64,000 nt of DNA from Rhodobacteraceae bacterium CCMM004. Lineage in GTDB: Bacteria > Pseudomonadota > Alphaproteobacteria > Rhodobacterales > Rhodobacteraceae. Under the pieces are notes generated by a model, which had not been told where the DNA came from, did not search any database, and was given only the letters and a program-made list of their open reading frames with translations. The position numbers were made by a program, and so were the translations under genes. Shown one piece after another: positions 38,906 through 48,756 of this stretch. Each line of letters starts with the position of its first letter. Position 1 is the stretch's first letter. Location of the stretch: assembly GCA_004005435.1 (NCBI GenBank), contig RZWH01000002.1, forward strand, positions 124,001-188,000. Reading direction: 5' to 3'.

Positions 38906-39388
38906 ATGCGGGGCGAGACACGGCTGGATTCCATCGACGTCCGCCTTCTGGACCTGTTGCAGCGGGATGCGGCCCTGTCGCAGCGCGACCTGGCGGACCG
39001 GCTGTCGATCTCGCAGAACGCGTGCTGGCGGCGGATCCGGCGGCTGCGCGAGGCGGGGGTGCTCCAGGGGACGACGGCGCGGCTCGACCACCGCCGCGTC
39101 GGGCTCGACCTGATCGTGTTCATGCTGGTGCGGTCGCGCAACCACAACAAGCAGTGGAGCGACGCGTTCATCCGCCGCGTCCGCGGCATCCCCGAGGTGA
39201 TCGAGGTCCACCGCATCGGCGGCGAGTGGGACTATCTGATCAAGGTGGTGACGGCGGGCATGTCCGGCTACGACGCGGTTTATCAACAGCTCATCGCCGA
39301 TCTGGAGATCGAAAAGGTCACGGGCCTGTTCTCCATGGAACAGATCCTGGAGGGGCGTCCGATTCCCGTGCGGGTCAGCGACGGCTGA
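38906..39388 (+). CDS. Lrp/AsnC family transcriptional regulator
   Basis: 160 residues. The helix-turn-helix is LDSIDVRLLDLLQRDAALSQRDLADRLSISQNACWRRIRRLREAGVLQG (about 7-55); the RAM ligand domain has RVRGIPEVIEVHRIGGEWDYLIKVVTAGMSGYDAVYQQLI. Start at 38906 (MRGETRLDSIDV), with GGAGGGCGG before it; an in-frame ATG at 38849 is possible but its extra 19 residues are Gly/Pro/Arg-rich and unlike the family. It converges with the transporter ATPase of the 9.2-kb operon and may regulate that operon, though its operator is not identified. Confidence 0.93.
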   Translation: MRGETRLDSIDVRLLDLLQRDAALSQRDLADRLSISQNACWRRIRRLREAGVLQGTTARLDHRRVGLDLIVFMLVRSRNHNKQWSDAFIRRVRGIPEVIEVHRIGGEWDYLIKVVTAGMSGYDAVYQQLIADLEIEKVTGLFSMEQILEGRPIPVRVSDG

Positions 39389-39395
39389 CCCGCAC
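39368..39395. terminator. convergent terminator hairpin overlapping the Lrp-gene stop codon
   Basis: GTGCGGGTCAGC (39368-39379) pairs perfectly over 12 bp with GCTGACCCGCAC (39384-39395) around GACG. The right arm includes the TGA of the Lrp gene (39386-39388). It sits between convergent genes only 17 bases apart and can serve both. Confidence 0.7.
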
Positions 39396-39405
39396 GCGCG
39401 GCGGC

Positions 39406-40496
<1,091 letters not shown>

Positions 40497-40500
<4 letters not shown>

Positions 40501-41279
40501 CCGCGCTCCAATCGTCTCATTCGGCGTTCGGCCCAGAGGCCCAGCATGGCCGTGACCAACAGAACCACGGTCGCGATCGCACTGATCTCGGGCGACATGC
40601 CCGAGCGCAGCTTGGAAAACAGCAGGACCGGCAGCGTCGGGTCGTATCCGCCCAGAAAGAACGAGCGGATGAAGTCGTCGAAGCTGAGCAGCATGCAGAA
40701 GATGCCCCCGCCGATCAACGCCGGTTGCAGGAAGGGCAGCGTCACGCGCATGAATGCGACGAAGGGGTCGGCGCCCAGGTCCTGCGCCGCCTCCACGTGG
40801 CTCTTGGGCATGGTCCTGAGCCGCGACGCGACCACCAGAGCCACGAAGGGCACGTTGTGGACCGCGTGGCCGAAGATGATCGCGGCCATCCCCGGCTCCA
40901 TGTCCAGGATGCGGATGTAGATGCGGAACGAGATCGCCGAGATGATCCCGGGCACCACCGCCGGCAGCATGGTAAACAGGAACACGATCCCCCTGCCCCA
41001 GAACTTGCGCTCGGTCAGCAGGACCGCGAGCCAGGTGCCCATGACCATCGAGATCGCCGTCGACACCACCGCGATGACCATCGAATAGCCGGTGGCGCCG
41101 ATGAAATCGCCGTCGCGCCATGCCTCGGCATACCAGCCCGCCGTCCAGGACCGGATCGGAAAGCCGATGAAGTTGCTGTCCTTGAAGCTCATGGCGATCA
41201 TCACCATCAGCGGCAGGAACAGATAGAGCGCGAAGGCCCAGAAGAAGAAGGCGGCGATCAGGCGCGTGCTGCGGGTCAC
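40497..41279 (-). CDS. ABC transporter permease, PotC-like
   Basis: 260 residues, six membrane segments. It begins at a GTG (41279) overlapping the preceding stop (GTGA), giving an N-terminal helix LIAAFFFWAFALYLFLPLMVMIA. The EAA loop that docks the ATPase is VEAAQDLGADPFVAFMRVTLPFLQPAL. Together with the next permease upstream it forms the channel of the polyamine-type importer. Confidence 0.93.
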
Positions 41280-42259
41280 CGATGCTTGTCCTTTTGCAGG
41301 GCGCGGATGCCGCGGTTGAACACGCCCGTCACCGCCAGCGCGGTCAACAGCATGATGATCGAGAACGCCGCGCCGGTGGGCCAGCGGTCGCCCGCGACGT
41401 GGAAGAACCCGGCGATGGTCTCGGCGAATGTCGTGGTGTTGGGGCCGCCAAAGAGCACCGGGATGGCGTAGACGCCGGTGGAGATGAGGAACACCAGAGT
41501 GCAGCCCGCCGCGATCCCGTCGAGCGACAGGGGCAGCGTGATCCGCCAGAACCGCGTCCAGGCGCCCGCGCCCAGATCGGCGCCCGCCTCCAGATAGTTC
41601 TGGGGTATCTTCTCCAGCGCCGAGTAGAGCGGCAGCAGCATGTAGAGCGAGGTCAGATAGATGATCGCCACGCTCACGGCAAAGGGCGTGTACATGAACG
41701 GGATCGGCCGGTCGATCAGCCCCACCCACCGCAGCACGATGTTGATTGCGCCGTTGTTGCCCAGAACCAGCATCATCGCAAAGGATCGGATGATCTCACC
41801 CGCCCAGAAGGGGATCAGGAGCAAGAGCAGAAACAGGATCTGGCGGTCGCGGCGCACGTGCCGCGCCAGAAAATAGGCCACCGGGTAGACGATCAGCAGG
41901 GTGCAGAAGGTCAGCGTAGTGGAAAAGATCAGCGTGCGCATATAGGGCGCAAAGAAGAGCTGATCCTCAAAGAACACGCGGTAATGCTCGACCGAGAACT
42001 CCGGATCCTTGCCGATGGTGGGCGGATAGGCGTCGAGCAGGCTGACCCGCAGCATCTGTACCAGCGGCGCGAAATGGGTGAACACGACCCAGAGGATCGG
42101 CAGAACGGCCAGCGCCCAGAACTGCCGCCGCGGCGTCGACATCGTCAGGGTCGCGAGGCCGCGATAGGCGGGCGAGCGCGCCAGCCGCGCCCAGACGGAG
42201 ACGCCGCCGGCATTGCGCTCGGGCCCCGCGGGGCCGCGGGCCGCGTCGATCTCGGTCAT
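41276..42259 (-). CDS. ABC transporter permease, PotB-like
   Basis: 327 residues with a soluble N-terminal tail of about 45 residues, then six membrane segments, beginning FWALAVLPILWVVFTHFAPLVQMLRVSLL. EAA loop: LEAGADLGAGAWTRFWRITLPLSLDGI. It follows the solute-binding protein gene by 65 bases containing a strong hairpin, and overlaps the second permease by 4 bases. Confidence 0.93.
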   Translation of the reverse strand: MTEIDAARGPAGPERNAGGVSVWARLARSPAYRGLATLTMSTPRRQFWALAVLPILWVVFTHFAPLVQMLRVSLLDAYPPTIGKDPEFSVEHYRVFFEDQLFFAPYMRTLIFSTTLTFCTLLIVYPVAYFLARHVRRDRQILFLLLLLIPFWAGEIIRSFAMMLVLGNNGAINIVLRWVGLIDRPIPFMYTPFAVSVAIIYLTSLYMLLPLYSALEKIPQNYLEAGADLGAGAWTRFWRITLPLSLDGIAAGCTLVFLISTGVYAIPVLFGGPNTTTFAETIAGFFHVAGDRWPTGAAFSIIMLLTALAVTGVFNRGIRALQKDKHR

Positions 42260-42285
42260 CCTATCCCTCCGGTTGCGAACGGCAC

Positions 42286-42312
42286 GGGGCGGCGCCGGAC
42301 CGGCGCCGCCCC
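42286..42312. terminator. intercistronic hairpin between binding-protein and permease genes
   Basis: GGGGCGGCGCCGG (42286-42298) is followed, after one base, by its exact complement (42300-42312), a 27-bp near-continuous palindrome. No T-run. Likely protects the binding-protein mRNA or lowers read-through into the permease genes, as at 9891-9917 in the other transporter operon. Confidence 0.6.
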
Positions 42313-42324
42313 GCCCCCGACGGC

Positions 42325-43434
42325 TCAGGCCGCCCGGATTTCTTCGACTGCGCGGTCGACCAGGCCGTACTTCATCTCGTTGGCCTCGGCACGGAAGAAC
42401 TGGAGCCGCGACACCTCTTCGTCGGTGAAGGACTTGGACGCCCTCTCGGCCTCGCTGAGGAACTCAGACGCGCCTTGGAAGGTCGAGATGAACCCGCTCT
42501 CCCGGCTCATCATCGCGCCGACCTCGGGTTCGGCCAGAATCGCGTCGATGAAGGCATAGGCGTTGTCGGCGTTCGGCGCGTCGGCGGCCACGTTGTAGGT
42601 GTAGACGAAGGCGTAGGAGCCCTCTTTCGGAATGGTCATCCGCACCGGGAAGCCGTCGGCGATGAGCTTGGCGATGGGGCCGTTCCAGGCGTGCCCGACG
42701 ACGATGTCCTGGTTGATGAACATCTGCTGAATCTCGGCGCCCGCATCATAGTATTTGCGGACCAGCGGCTTCTTGGAGATCAGGAAGTCGCGGGCCTCCT
42801 TGACGATTTCGGCCGCGCGGTCGGGATCGTCGAGATATTCCACCATGTTGCCGTCGTAGCCCATGTAGAGCATCACGATCGACATGATGTCCTGCACGAT
42901 ATAGGCGGTCTGGTTGGCATACTCCTCGGAGAACAGCATGTCCCAGCTCACCGTCTCGGGCGCGTCCGTCATCTCGGTGTTGTAGGCCAGGACCTGGCTG
43001 CCGCCCAGGATCGGCGCGCCCCACTTCTCGCCCTTGACCGTGGCCCAGTCGCTTTCCGAATAGGTCGGGTTGATGGTGCCCCAGTTCTCCAGCCGCGAGG
43101 TGTCCATCGGCGCGATCAGGTCGCTGTCGATGAATTGCAGGAACCGGTGACCGGCGACGGTGACGACGTCGGCGGTCGGGCTCTGCCGTTCGGCGGCCAA
43201 GAGGTTGAACTGTTTGCCCTGGTCGTCGACCAGGCGGTTGTTGATCTTGATCCCCGTCCGGTCGGTAAAGGCCCGCGCGAACTCTTCAGGCACGAAGCCG
43301 TCATAGGTCCAGACGTTGACCTCGCCGCCCGACTGGGCGGAGGCGCGGCGCAGATAGCCGGGCGCGGCCAGTATGGCGCCCGCGGCTGTGGCGGACCGGA
43401 TAAAGGTCCGGCGGTTCTGAATCAGTTTGGACAT
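42325..43434 (-). CDS. PotD-like extracellular solute-binding protein, Tat signal
   Basis: 369 residues of the SBP_bac_8 / spermidine-binding class. The N-terminus MSKLIQNRRTFIRSATAAGA carries a twin-arginine motif (NRRTFIR), suggesting export folded through Tat, with a cut near ASA-QS (about residue 34). Mature features are VNVWTYDGFVPEEFARAFTDRTG and ATVKGEKWGAPILGGSQVLAYNTEM. It is upstream of the permease genes and 28 bases downstream of the opine-dehydrogenase-family gene. The ligand is unknown. Confidence 0.92.
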   Translation of the reverse strand: MSKLIQNRRTFIRSATAAGAILAAPGYLRRASAQSGGEVNVWTYDGFVPEEFARAFTDRTGIKINNRLVDDQGKQFNLLAAERQSPTADVVTVAGHRFLQFIDSDLIAPMDTSRLENWGTINPTYSESDWATVKGEKWGAPILGGSQVLAYNTEMTDAPETVSWDMLFSEEYANQTAYIVQDIMSIVMLYMGYDGNMVEYLDDPDRAAEIVKEARDFLISKKPLVRKYYDAGAEIQQMFINQDIVVGHAWNGPIAKLIADGFPVRMTIPKEGSYAFVYTYNVAADAPNADNAYAFIDAILAEPEVGAMMSRESGFISTFQGASEFLSEAERASKSFTDEEVSRLQFFRAEANEMKYGLVDRAVEEIRAA

Positions 43435-43462
43435 GATGTCTCCCTGGTTGAGTATCGGTTTT

Positions 43463-44569
43463 TCAGTCGCTTGCAGCGTGCTCTTCAGACGGCACTTTAC
43501 CTTTGCGACAGGCGGTGTCGAGGGCGCGAATGTCCATCGACCCCAGATCGAGCGCGGTGAGCAGGTCGTTTTCCGCTGCGAAATCGCGGCCGTAGAGGGC
43601 CGAGAACACCGTCACCCCGGCGGCGTGGAGCGGCACGGGAACGCCCGCCAGACGGGCCACCGCCACAGTGGTGGCCAGGCCATAGGGCACGTCCTCGGTC
43701 ACGTAGCGGCTGTCGGCGGTGGCAGGGCCGGTGCCGCCCGTGCCCTTCTGCGCCATCTCCTGGTTCATCTCCGAGATCGAGCCGACGGGCACGTGAAACG
43801 ACTGGTGGAAATGCTCGAAGATCGTCTTGACCTCCAGTCCCAGCGCCCCCGCCACGGCCAGCCTCTCGGCGTCCAGCGCCTCCAACAGGCGGCCGACATT
43901 GGGGGTGACGTTGGCGCCCTGGCCCCAGTCCTCGCCATGCTCCATCCGCGTCATGTTGCACAGCGCGATGCCCATGTGGTTCTGCGGATTGAGGTTCGAC
44001 AGGGTGATCGCCAGCAGCCCGTCGCGCGGCACCCCCCGGTCCCCAGCCAGATCGGCGAAGACCGCCTCGCCCTCGGCGCGCAGGTCTTCGGGCACGGTGC
44101 AGATGTCGACGCGGTTGCGCACGGTGTTGACCCGCACCAGGTCGGGCCCCTGCCGCCGCCCGGTCAACAGCGTCGTGCCCATGGCGACGATGGGCAAACG
44201 CAGCCCCCGCGCCGCCAGCTTGTCCGAGAGATACAGCGCCCCGAACGCCCCGTGGGACGAGATCACCACCGTCTGGCCGTCGCGCAGGTGCGGTGCCAGA
44301 GCGTCCAGCACCGTCCGGTGACCGTAGAGCGGCAGGGCGATCAGGATGACCTCCGCCCCCTCTGCCAGCGCGGCGGCCGACGTCGCGACGTCCGGCCGGA
44401 CCTCGGCCGTCACCGCCCCCTCGGCGCGGAGCGGCGCCCCCGCGGCCAGCGCTTCGGTCCCCTTGCCCGACGGTGACCACAGCGTCACCGCGTGGCCCGC
44501 CTCCATGAGAAACGCCGCGCAGCCGAAGGCGATGGACCCCGCCCCGGCGATTCCGATTCGGCGGCTCAT
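43463..44569 (-). CDS. NAD/NADP octopine/nopaline dehydrogenase family protein
   Basis: 368 residues. The Rossmann fold is RIGIAGAGSIAFGCAAFLMEAGHAVTLWSPSGKG at the N-terminus; the C-terminal helical domain (about 185-340) fits the octopine/nopaline dehydrogenase domain, with SNLNPQNHMGIALCNMTRMEHGE carrying the Asn and His expected in the active site. These enzymes reversibly join an amino acid and a keto acid by a secondary amine bond, or split it. The start at 44569 overlaps the stop of the alkylhydroperoxidase-like gene. In this uptake operon it probably acts in breakdown; direction and substrate are inferred. Confidence 0.87.
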   Translation of the reverse strand: MSRRIGIAGAGSIAFGCAAFLMEAGHAVTLWSPSGKGTEALAAGAPLRAEGAVTAEVRPDVATSAAALAEGAEVILIALPLYGHRTVLDALAPHLRDGQTVVISSHGAFGALYLSDKLAARGLRLPIVAMGTTLLTGRRQGPDLVRVNTVRNRVDICTVPEDLRAEGEAVFADLAGDRGVPRDGLLAITLSNLNPQNHMGIALCNMTRMEHGEDWGQGANVTPNVGRLLEALDAERLAVAGALGLEVKTIFEHFHQSFHVPVGSISEMNQEMAQKGTGGTGPATADSRYVTEDVPYGLATTVAVARLAGVPVPLHAAGVTVFSALYGRDFAAENDLLTALDLGSMDIRALDTACRKGKVPSEEHAASD

Positions 44570-45156
44570 GGGGTGTCCTTTCGCACCGGATCGCCCAACA
44601 CGTGCATCAGCCGGTTGGCCCAGCCGAACAGCGCGACGGACAGAACCAGATCCAGGATCTCGTCCTGCGACACCCCCGCCTCGGTCAGCGCCTCCACATG
44701 CTCGGGGCCGAACGCGCTCGGCGCCCGGCTGAGTGCCAGCCCAGCGGCAAAGATCGCGGCCGCGCGGCCCTCCAACACGGCCGCCTCGCCCTTGCCGAAG
44801 ATCTCGTCGATCGCGGCGCGGGAGGCATCGTCGTCCGGCATCCGCCCGGCATGGACCGCCGCGCAATAGACGCAGCGGTTCACGATCGAGGCCGCCACGG
44901 CGCCCAGTTCGCGCCCCGCCCGGTCCAGCCCACCGTCGTGATACATGATGGCGTTAAACAGCGGCGACCGCACGGCCAACGACTCGGGGTCGTGGGCCAG
45001 AGTCAGGATGTAGTCCGACACCTTGCGGTTCGACGGCGTCACCTTCATCGCGTCGCGCTGGGCCTCGGTCGCCTCGCCCAGGTCCACCGGCGTCACCCGC
45101 GGGCGCCAATGCGGCACCCGGCGGGTGAACTTCTTGATCACCGCGTCGTCGGTCAT
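44566..45156 (-). CDS. alkylhydroperoxidase/CMD domain protein (Avi_7169 family-like)
   Basis: 196 residues with an AhpD-like CMD domain. The redox motif is RCVYCAAVHAG with C95, C98 and H102, the catalytic set of AhpD. Residues 120-190 repeat helices typical of the fold. It follows directly after another CMD-domain gene; an adjacent pair of this kind is described as the Avi_7169 and Avi_7170 families (TIGR04030, TIGR04029). Possible roles are peroxide removal from the flavin monooxygenase reaction or carbon-carbon or lactone chemistry. Overlaps both neighbours by ATGA. Confidence 0.82.
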   Translation of the reverse strand: MTDDAVIKKFTRRVPHWRPRVTPVDLGEATEAQRDAMKVTPSNRKVSDYILTLAHDPESLAVRSPLFNAIMYHDGGLDRAGRELGAVAASIVNRCVYCAAVHAGRMPDDDASRAAIDEIFGKGEAAVLEGRAAAIFAAGLALSRAPSAFGPEHVEALTEAGVSQDEILDLVLSVALFGWANRLMHVLGDPVRKDTP

Positions 45157-45611
45157 TGCCCCTCCATGACCCTCAGGCCGATCACGACCCGGATGTGAAA
45201 CGCCACGAAGGCGGTCAGCTCGCACAACCGCACGATGTCGGGCTCGGCCAGCCCGGCCCCGCGCAGCGCGTCGATGTCGCCGCCCGTGGCGTCGCGCGGA
45301 CGCATCGCCGCCATCTCGGCGAAGGCCGCGACGGCCTGTTCCAGCCCGTCGGCCAGCGCCACGTCGCCCATGGTTTCGGTCCGGGCACGGTAGTGCGCGG
45401 CCAGCTCGGGCAGCCCGTGCGCCTCGGCCATCCCCGCCGCCAGCCGTCCACGCAGCGGGATCGGCAGGCCGCCGGGCTCGGCCGGGCACAGCACCGCCGT
45501 CTCGGCGGCCTCGACCATGCGAAAGATGTCGCCGCGCTGCGCCACCGCCGCGGCCGCCTCGGTTCCGCCGCCGAGGCCCGCCAGGGCCAGGATCTCGCCC
45601 GGCGCGCTCAT
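45153..45611 (-). CDS. CMD domain protein (Avi_7170 family-like), no redox cysteine pair
   Basis: 152 residues, all-helical. MSAPGEILALAGLGGGTEAAAAVAQRG, then ALRGAGLAEPDIVRLCELTAFVAFHIRVVIGLRVMEG at the end, as in the CMD fold. Unlike its neighbour it has no CxxC, so it is unlikely to be a peroxidase by itself; it may pair with it in a complex. Overlaps both neighbours by 4 bases. Function unknown. Confidence 0.75.
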   Translation of the reverse strand: MSAPGEILALAGLGGGTEAAAAVAQRGDIFRMVEAAETAVLCPAEPGGLPIPLRGRLAAGMAEAHGLPELAAHYRARTETMGDVALADGLEQAVAAFAEMAAMRPRDATGGDIDALRGAGLAEPDIVRLCELTAFVAFHIRVVIGLRVMEGQ

Positions 45612-47089
45612 CGGCCCACCTCCGTCTCGGCCTCGGCCGCCGCTGGCCAGGGATCGTCGCGGTACTCGTCGCCCAGGATCTCGGGCGTGTCGTAGTCCAC
45701 CAGGTTCTGCCAGTGCCGCTCCACGTCCTCGGAGTAGAACCGCGCGGCCAGCGCCTGGGCCAGGATCGTCGCGCCGGTCGAGATGCCGGGGATGTCGCCG
45801 CTGATCTTGCCCTGGCTCGCCGTCGCCCCGTAGTTGTAGCAATAGACGTGGCCCAGCCAGTCCGCATCCCGCCCCCGCCGTGGCCGGAAGGTGAAGTCGC
45901 GGTTGAGATAAGGAAAGTTCGCCAGGTCGGCGTGCCGCTCATCGGGCGGCGGGGTATAGGCGTGGGTCCAAAGCTCGATGTCGTCGGCGGCGGGCCCGAA
46001 TTCGGTCCGCGCCATCGGATCGACGGTGAATCCCGTGCCCAGGACGACGAAATCGGTGTCGAGGGCGCTGCCGTCGCTCAGCCGCACGCGCACGCCCTCG
46101 CCCCGCGGCTCCAGCCCCGCGATCCCCTTGCCGAAGTGGAAATAGGCGTTGGGATGGCGGCTGACCCGCTGGGTCGAGCCCCGCGGCGGCGGCGTCTGGG
46201 TGACAAACGAATACCGCATGAAACGCCAGCGCCATTCGTCCGGCAAGGCCCCGTAACCGCAGGAAAACCCGGGCGAGCCGATGCCCATCATCTTGTTGAT
46301 CCGGGGCATCTCCTTGCGCCGGACGAGGAACCGGACTTCGGCCGCCCCCTGCTCCAGCGCCTCGGCGGCGTTGTCCATGGCCGAGGCGCCGACGCCGATG
46401 ACCACGACCCGCCGCCCCTTGAGCGCGGCAAAGTCGATGTCGTCGGCCGAATGTGCCCAGCGCGAGCGCGGCAGGTCGCCGACGAAGTCGGGGATGTTCG
46501 GGCCGCCGGTGCCGTCGCGCCCCGTGGCCATCACCAGTTTGCGGCAGATGATCTCGTCCGACGGCGCCCCCGGTCCCGACAGCGTCAGCCGCAGATACGG
46601 ACCCGCGGGCGCGATCCGCTCGACCGCGACGCCGTTTTCCACCGGCACGCCCAGCACCCGGCGATACCACATCAGATAGTCCATCCACATGGGCCGCGGG
46701 ATCTTGTCCAACGCCTCCCAGGCGTCCTCGCCGAACTGCGCCCGGAACCATGCGCGGAAGGTCAGCGCGCCCATGCCGAAGGCGGGGCCGGTCAGATGCT
46801 TGGGAGAGCGGAGCGTCTCCATCCGCGCATAAGTGAGCCAGGGGCCTTCGCGCCCCTCCTCCGCGCGGTCGAACACGCGCACATCGCGGATGCCGTGGAC
46901 CGCCAGCGCGTGCCAGGCCAGCGCCCCGCACATGCCGCCGCCGACGATCACCACGTCGGTCACCGGCCGCCCCTCGTGGCTGCGCTTGGCCACCCAATCG
47001 GCGGCCGGGCGGCACAGATCCTCCAGATCGCGCGCCACCCGCGCCTCAAGCGCGCCGAGGTCCGGGTCCAGGCTCGTGTCGTCGGTCAT
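45608..47089 (-). CDS. FAD/NAD(P)-dependent flavin monooxygenase-like protein
   Basis: 493 residues. FAD motif VVIVGGGMCGALAWHALAVHG near 46-66, NADPH motif VVVIGVGASAMDNAAEAL near 225-242 and the ATG motif LVMATGRDGTGG, as in class B flavoprotein monooxygenases. PRINKMMGIGSPGFSCGYGALPDEWRW and VLGTGFTVDPMARTEF follow. The GTGF motif is typical of lysine/ornithine N-hydroxylases and related N- or S-oxygenating enzymes. It probably oxygenates the imported compound, or a sulfur or nitrogen atom in it. The start at 47089 (MTDDTSLDPDL) overlaps the stop of the class V aminotransferase. Confidence 0.85.
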   Translation of the reverse strand: MTDDTSLDPDLGALEARVARDLEDLCRPAADWVAKRSHEGRPVTDVVIVGGGMCGALAWHALAVHGIRDVRVFDRAEEGREGPWLTYARMETLRSPKHLTGPAFGMGALTFRAWFRAQFGEDAWEALDKIPRPMWMDYLMWYRRVLGVPVENGVAVERIAPAGPYLRLTLSGPGAPSDEIICRKLVMATGRDGTGGPNIPDFVGDLPRSRWAHSADDIDFAALKGRRVVVIGVGASAMDNAAEALEQGAAEVRFLVRRKEMPRINKMMGIGSPGFSCGYGALPDEWRWRFMRYSFVTQTPPPRGSTQRVSRHPNAYFHFGKGIAGLEPRGEGVRVRLSDGSALDTDFVVLGTGFTVDPMARTEFGPAADDIELWTHAYTPPPDERHADLANFPYLNRDFTFRPRRGRDADWLGHVYCYNYGATASQGKISGDIPGISTGATILAQALAARFYSEDVERHWQNLVDYDTPEILGDEYRDDPWPAAAEAETEVGR

Positions 47090-48624
47090 GCGCGTCCGCT
47101 CTCTCCGTTCGTCGTTGTCAGACCTTGACCGCGCGGGGGCTCGACTGGCAACCCCCGCGCCGCCACCGTGTCGCCGTCGCCGCGGGCGCAGACCGGATCG
47201 GCGCTGAACCGGGCAGTCGCGGGATCGGCGGTATAGGGGCGCGCAAGCTCGGTGCCGCGGTCGGCAAGGCTGCAGATCGCGGTCAGGATCCGCTCGGCCT
47301 CGTCGTCGTCGTGCAGATAGTTCAGCGACAGCCGCACCCAGCCCGGTTTGGCCAGTTCGTCGCCCGCCGCGATCCGCTCGCGCAGCGCGCCCGACCCCGC
47401 CGAATCGATGCCGAGGAGCCGGTGCCCGTAGGGCCCCGCGCAGGCGCAGCCGCCGCGCGCCTGGATGCCCCAGCGGTCGCTCAGCAACCGGGTCACGAGC
47501 TGGTGATGGATATGGCCGCCCTGCCCGTCGCCGATACGGAACGACAGAAACGGCAGCGCCGGTGCGGTGGCGTCCGCCCCGAACAGCTCGACCCGCGGGT
47601 GCCCGGTCAGCACCGCGACGGCACGGGCGCGCAGGGCGGCGTCGCGGGCATGGATGGTCTCGACCCCCACCGCCTCTTTCACCAGAAACGCCAGGGCGGC
47701 GCGGATGTCTCCGATCACGTTCGGGGTGCCGCCCTCCTCGCGCCGGGCGACGTCGTCGGCATAGTCGTGGTCCCACGGCGACACGAAGGTCACCGTTCCG
47801 CCGCCGGGGGCCGTCGGTGTCCGCCGCCGCACCACCGTGTCGCGCGCCAAAAGGACGCCCGAGGCGCCGGGGCCGCCGGGAAACTTGTGCGGCGACAGGA
47901 CCACCGCGTCCTTGGCTGCCGGGCCCGGCGGTCCCATCTCGATGGGCAGATACGCCCCCCCGCCGGCGTAGTCCCAAACCGCCAGCGCGCCGTGCGCCTT
48001 GAGCCGCCGCGTCACCGCGTCCACGTCCGTCAGGATGCCGGTGACGTTCGAGCAGGCCGAGAACGCGCCGACCACCAGATCGGCGTCGGCCGCGTCGAGC
48101 GCGGCATCGAGCGCGGCCAGGTCCACGCCGCCCCCCGGCAGCTCCGGGAGTTCGACCACCTCCGCCCCGCTCTCGCGCCAGGGCAGGATGTTGGAGTGGT
48201 GCTCGTAGGGGCCGATCAGCACCGTCGTGCGCTGTCCCGCAGCGGTGCGCCCGGCGATGTCCAACAGGCCCACCACCCTGTTGATTCCGGCCGTCGCCCC
48301 CGACCCGGCAAAGATCACATGGGTGTCGCCGCCGCATCCGGTGATCCGGCCGATCTCGGCCCGCGCAGCCTCGCGCAGACGGGTCGAGGCGCGGCCGCAG
48401 TGGGACGCCTCGCTGTGGCTGTTGGCATAGAACGGCAGGACCGACTCGCGGACGAAATCCTCCACCTGGGTCAGAGCCCGCCCCGAGGCGATCCAGTCGG
48501 CATAGAGCAGGCGGCGCGGGCCGAAGGGGCCGTCGAACACCGCGCCATTGCCGATCAGCCCGCTGCGCAGTGCGTCGAGCGGCAGGGCCGACATGCGGCG
48601 GGCGAAACTGCGCAGATCCTCCAT
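47086..48624 (-). CDS. class V aminotransferase (cysteine desulfurase-like) protein
   Basis: 512 residues, fold-type I PLP enzyme of the NifS/Csd branch. The PLP lysine is in VVLSPHKFPGGPGASG; EHHSNILPWRESGAEVVELP carries the stacking His. A loop IQARGGCACAGPYGHRLLG has two cysteines where desulfurases bear the sulfur-accepting one. The C-terminal tail (about 455-512) is low-complexity and extra. The start at 48624 follows GAGGAGTC at good distance; an ATG at 48642 is possible. First gene of the operon, so its substrate may be the imported molecule: desulfuration, deselenation or deamination are open. Confidence 0.83.
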   Translation of the reverse strand: MEDLRSFARRMSALPLDALRSGLIGNGAVFDGPFGPRRLLYADWIASGRALTQVEDFVRESVLPFYANSHSEASHCGRASTRLREAARAEIGRITGCGGDTHVIFAGSGATAGINRVVGLLDIAGRTAAGQRTTVLIGPYEHHSNILPWRESGAEVVELPELPGGGVDLAALDAALDAADADLVVGAFSACSNVTGILTDVDAVTRRLKAHGALAVWDYAGGGAYLPIEMGPPGPAAKDAVVLSPHKFPGGPGASGVLLARDTVVRRRTPTAPGGGTVTFVSPWDHDYADDVARREEGGTPNVIGDIRAALAFLVKEAVGVETIHARDAALRARAVAVLTGHPRVELFGADATAPALPFLSFRIGDGQGGHIHHQLVTRLLSDRWGIQARGGCACAGPYGHRLLGIDSAGSGALRERIAAGDELAKPGWVRLSLNYLHDDDEAERILTAICSLADRGTELARPYTADPATARFSADPVCARGDGDTVAARGLPVEPPRGQGLTTTNGESGRA

Positions 48625-48706
48625 CGGGGCGACTCCTCGCATCGGTGCGTTCCCGAAAGGATGCCGCGCCCCTGGTGGCGGAACATCCCCGCCGAGGCCC
48701 GCTGAG

Positions 48707-48722
48707 CCGCGAAACTTCGCGG
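48707..48722. promoter_or_regulatory. inverted repeat CCGCGAA-AC-TTCGCGG, candidate operator of the 9.2-kb operon
   Basis: A 7-2-7 perfect inverted repeat located where transcription from the promoter at 48728-48756 should begin, 83 bases before the first gene's ATG. This placement suits a repressor. Which regulator binds it is unknown. Confidence 0.5.
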
Positions 48723-48727
48723 AACTG

Positions 48728-48756
48728 ATCTAATTTGGGTGCGATTCACGTGATAA
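48728..48756 (-). promoter_or_regulatory. promoter of the 9.2-kb operon
   Basis: On the minus strand TTATCA (48756-48751), exactly 17 bp, then TTAGAT (48733-48728), in an AT-rich patch. Expected start of transcription is near 48721, at the edge of the inverted repeat. Prediction by eye. Confidence 0.55.
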
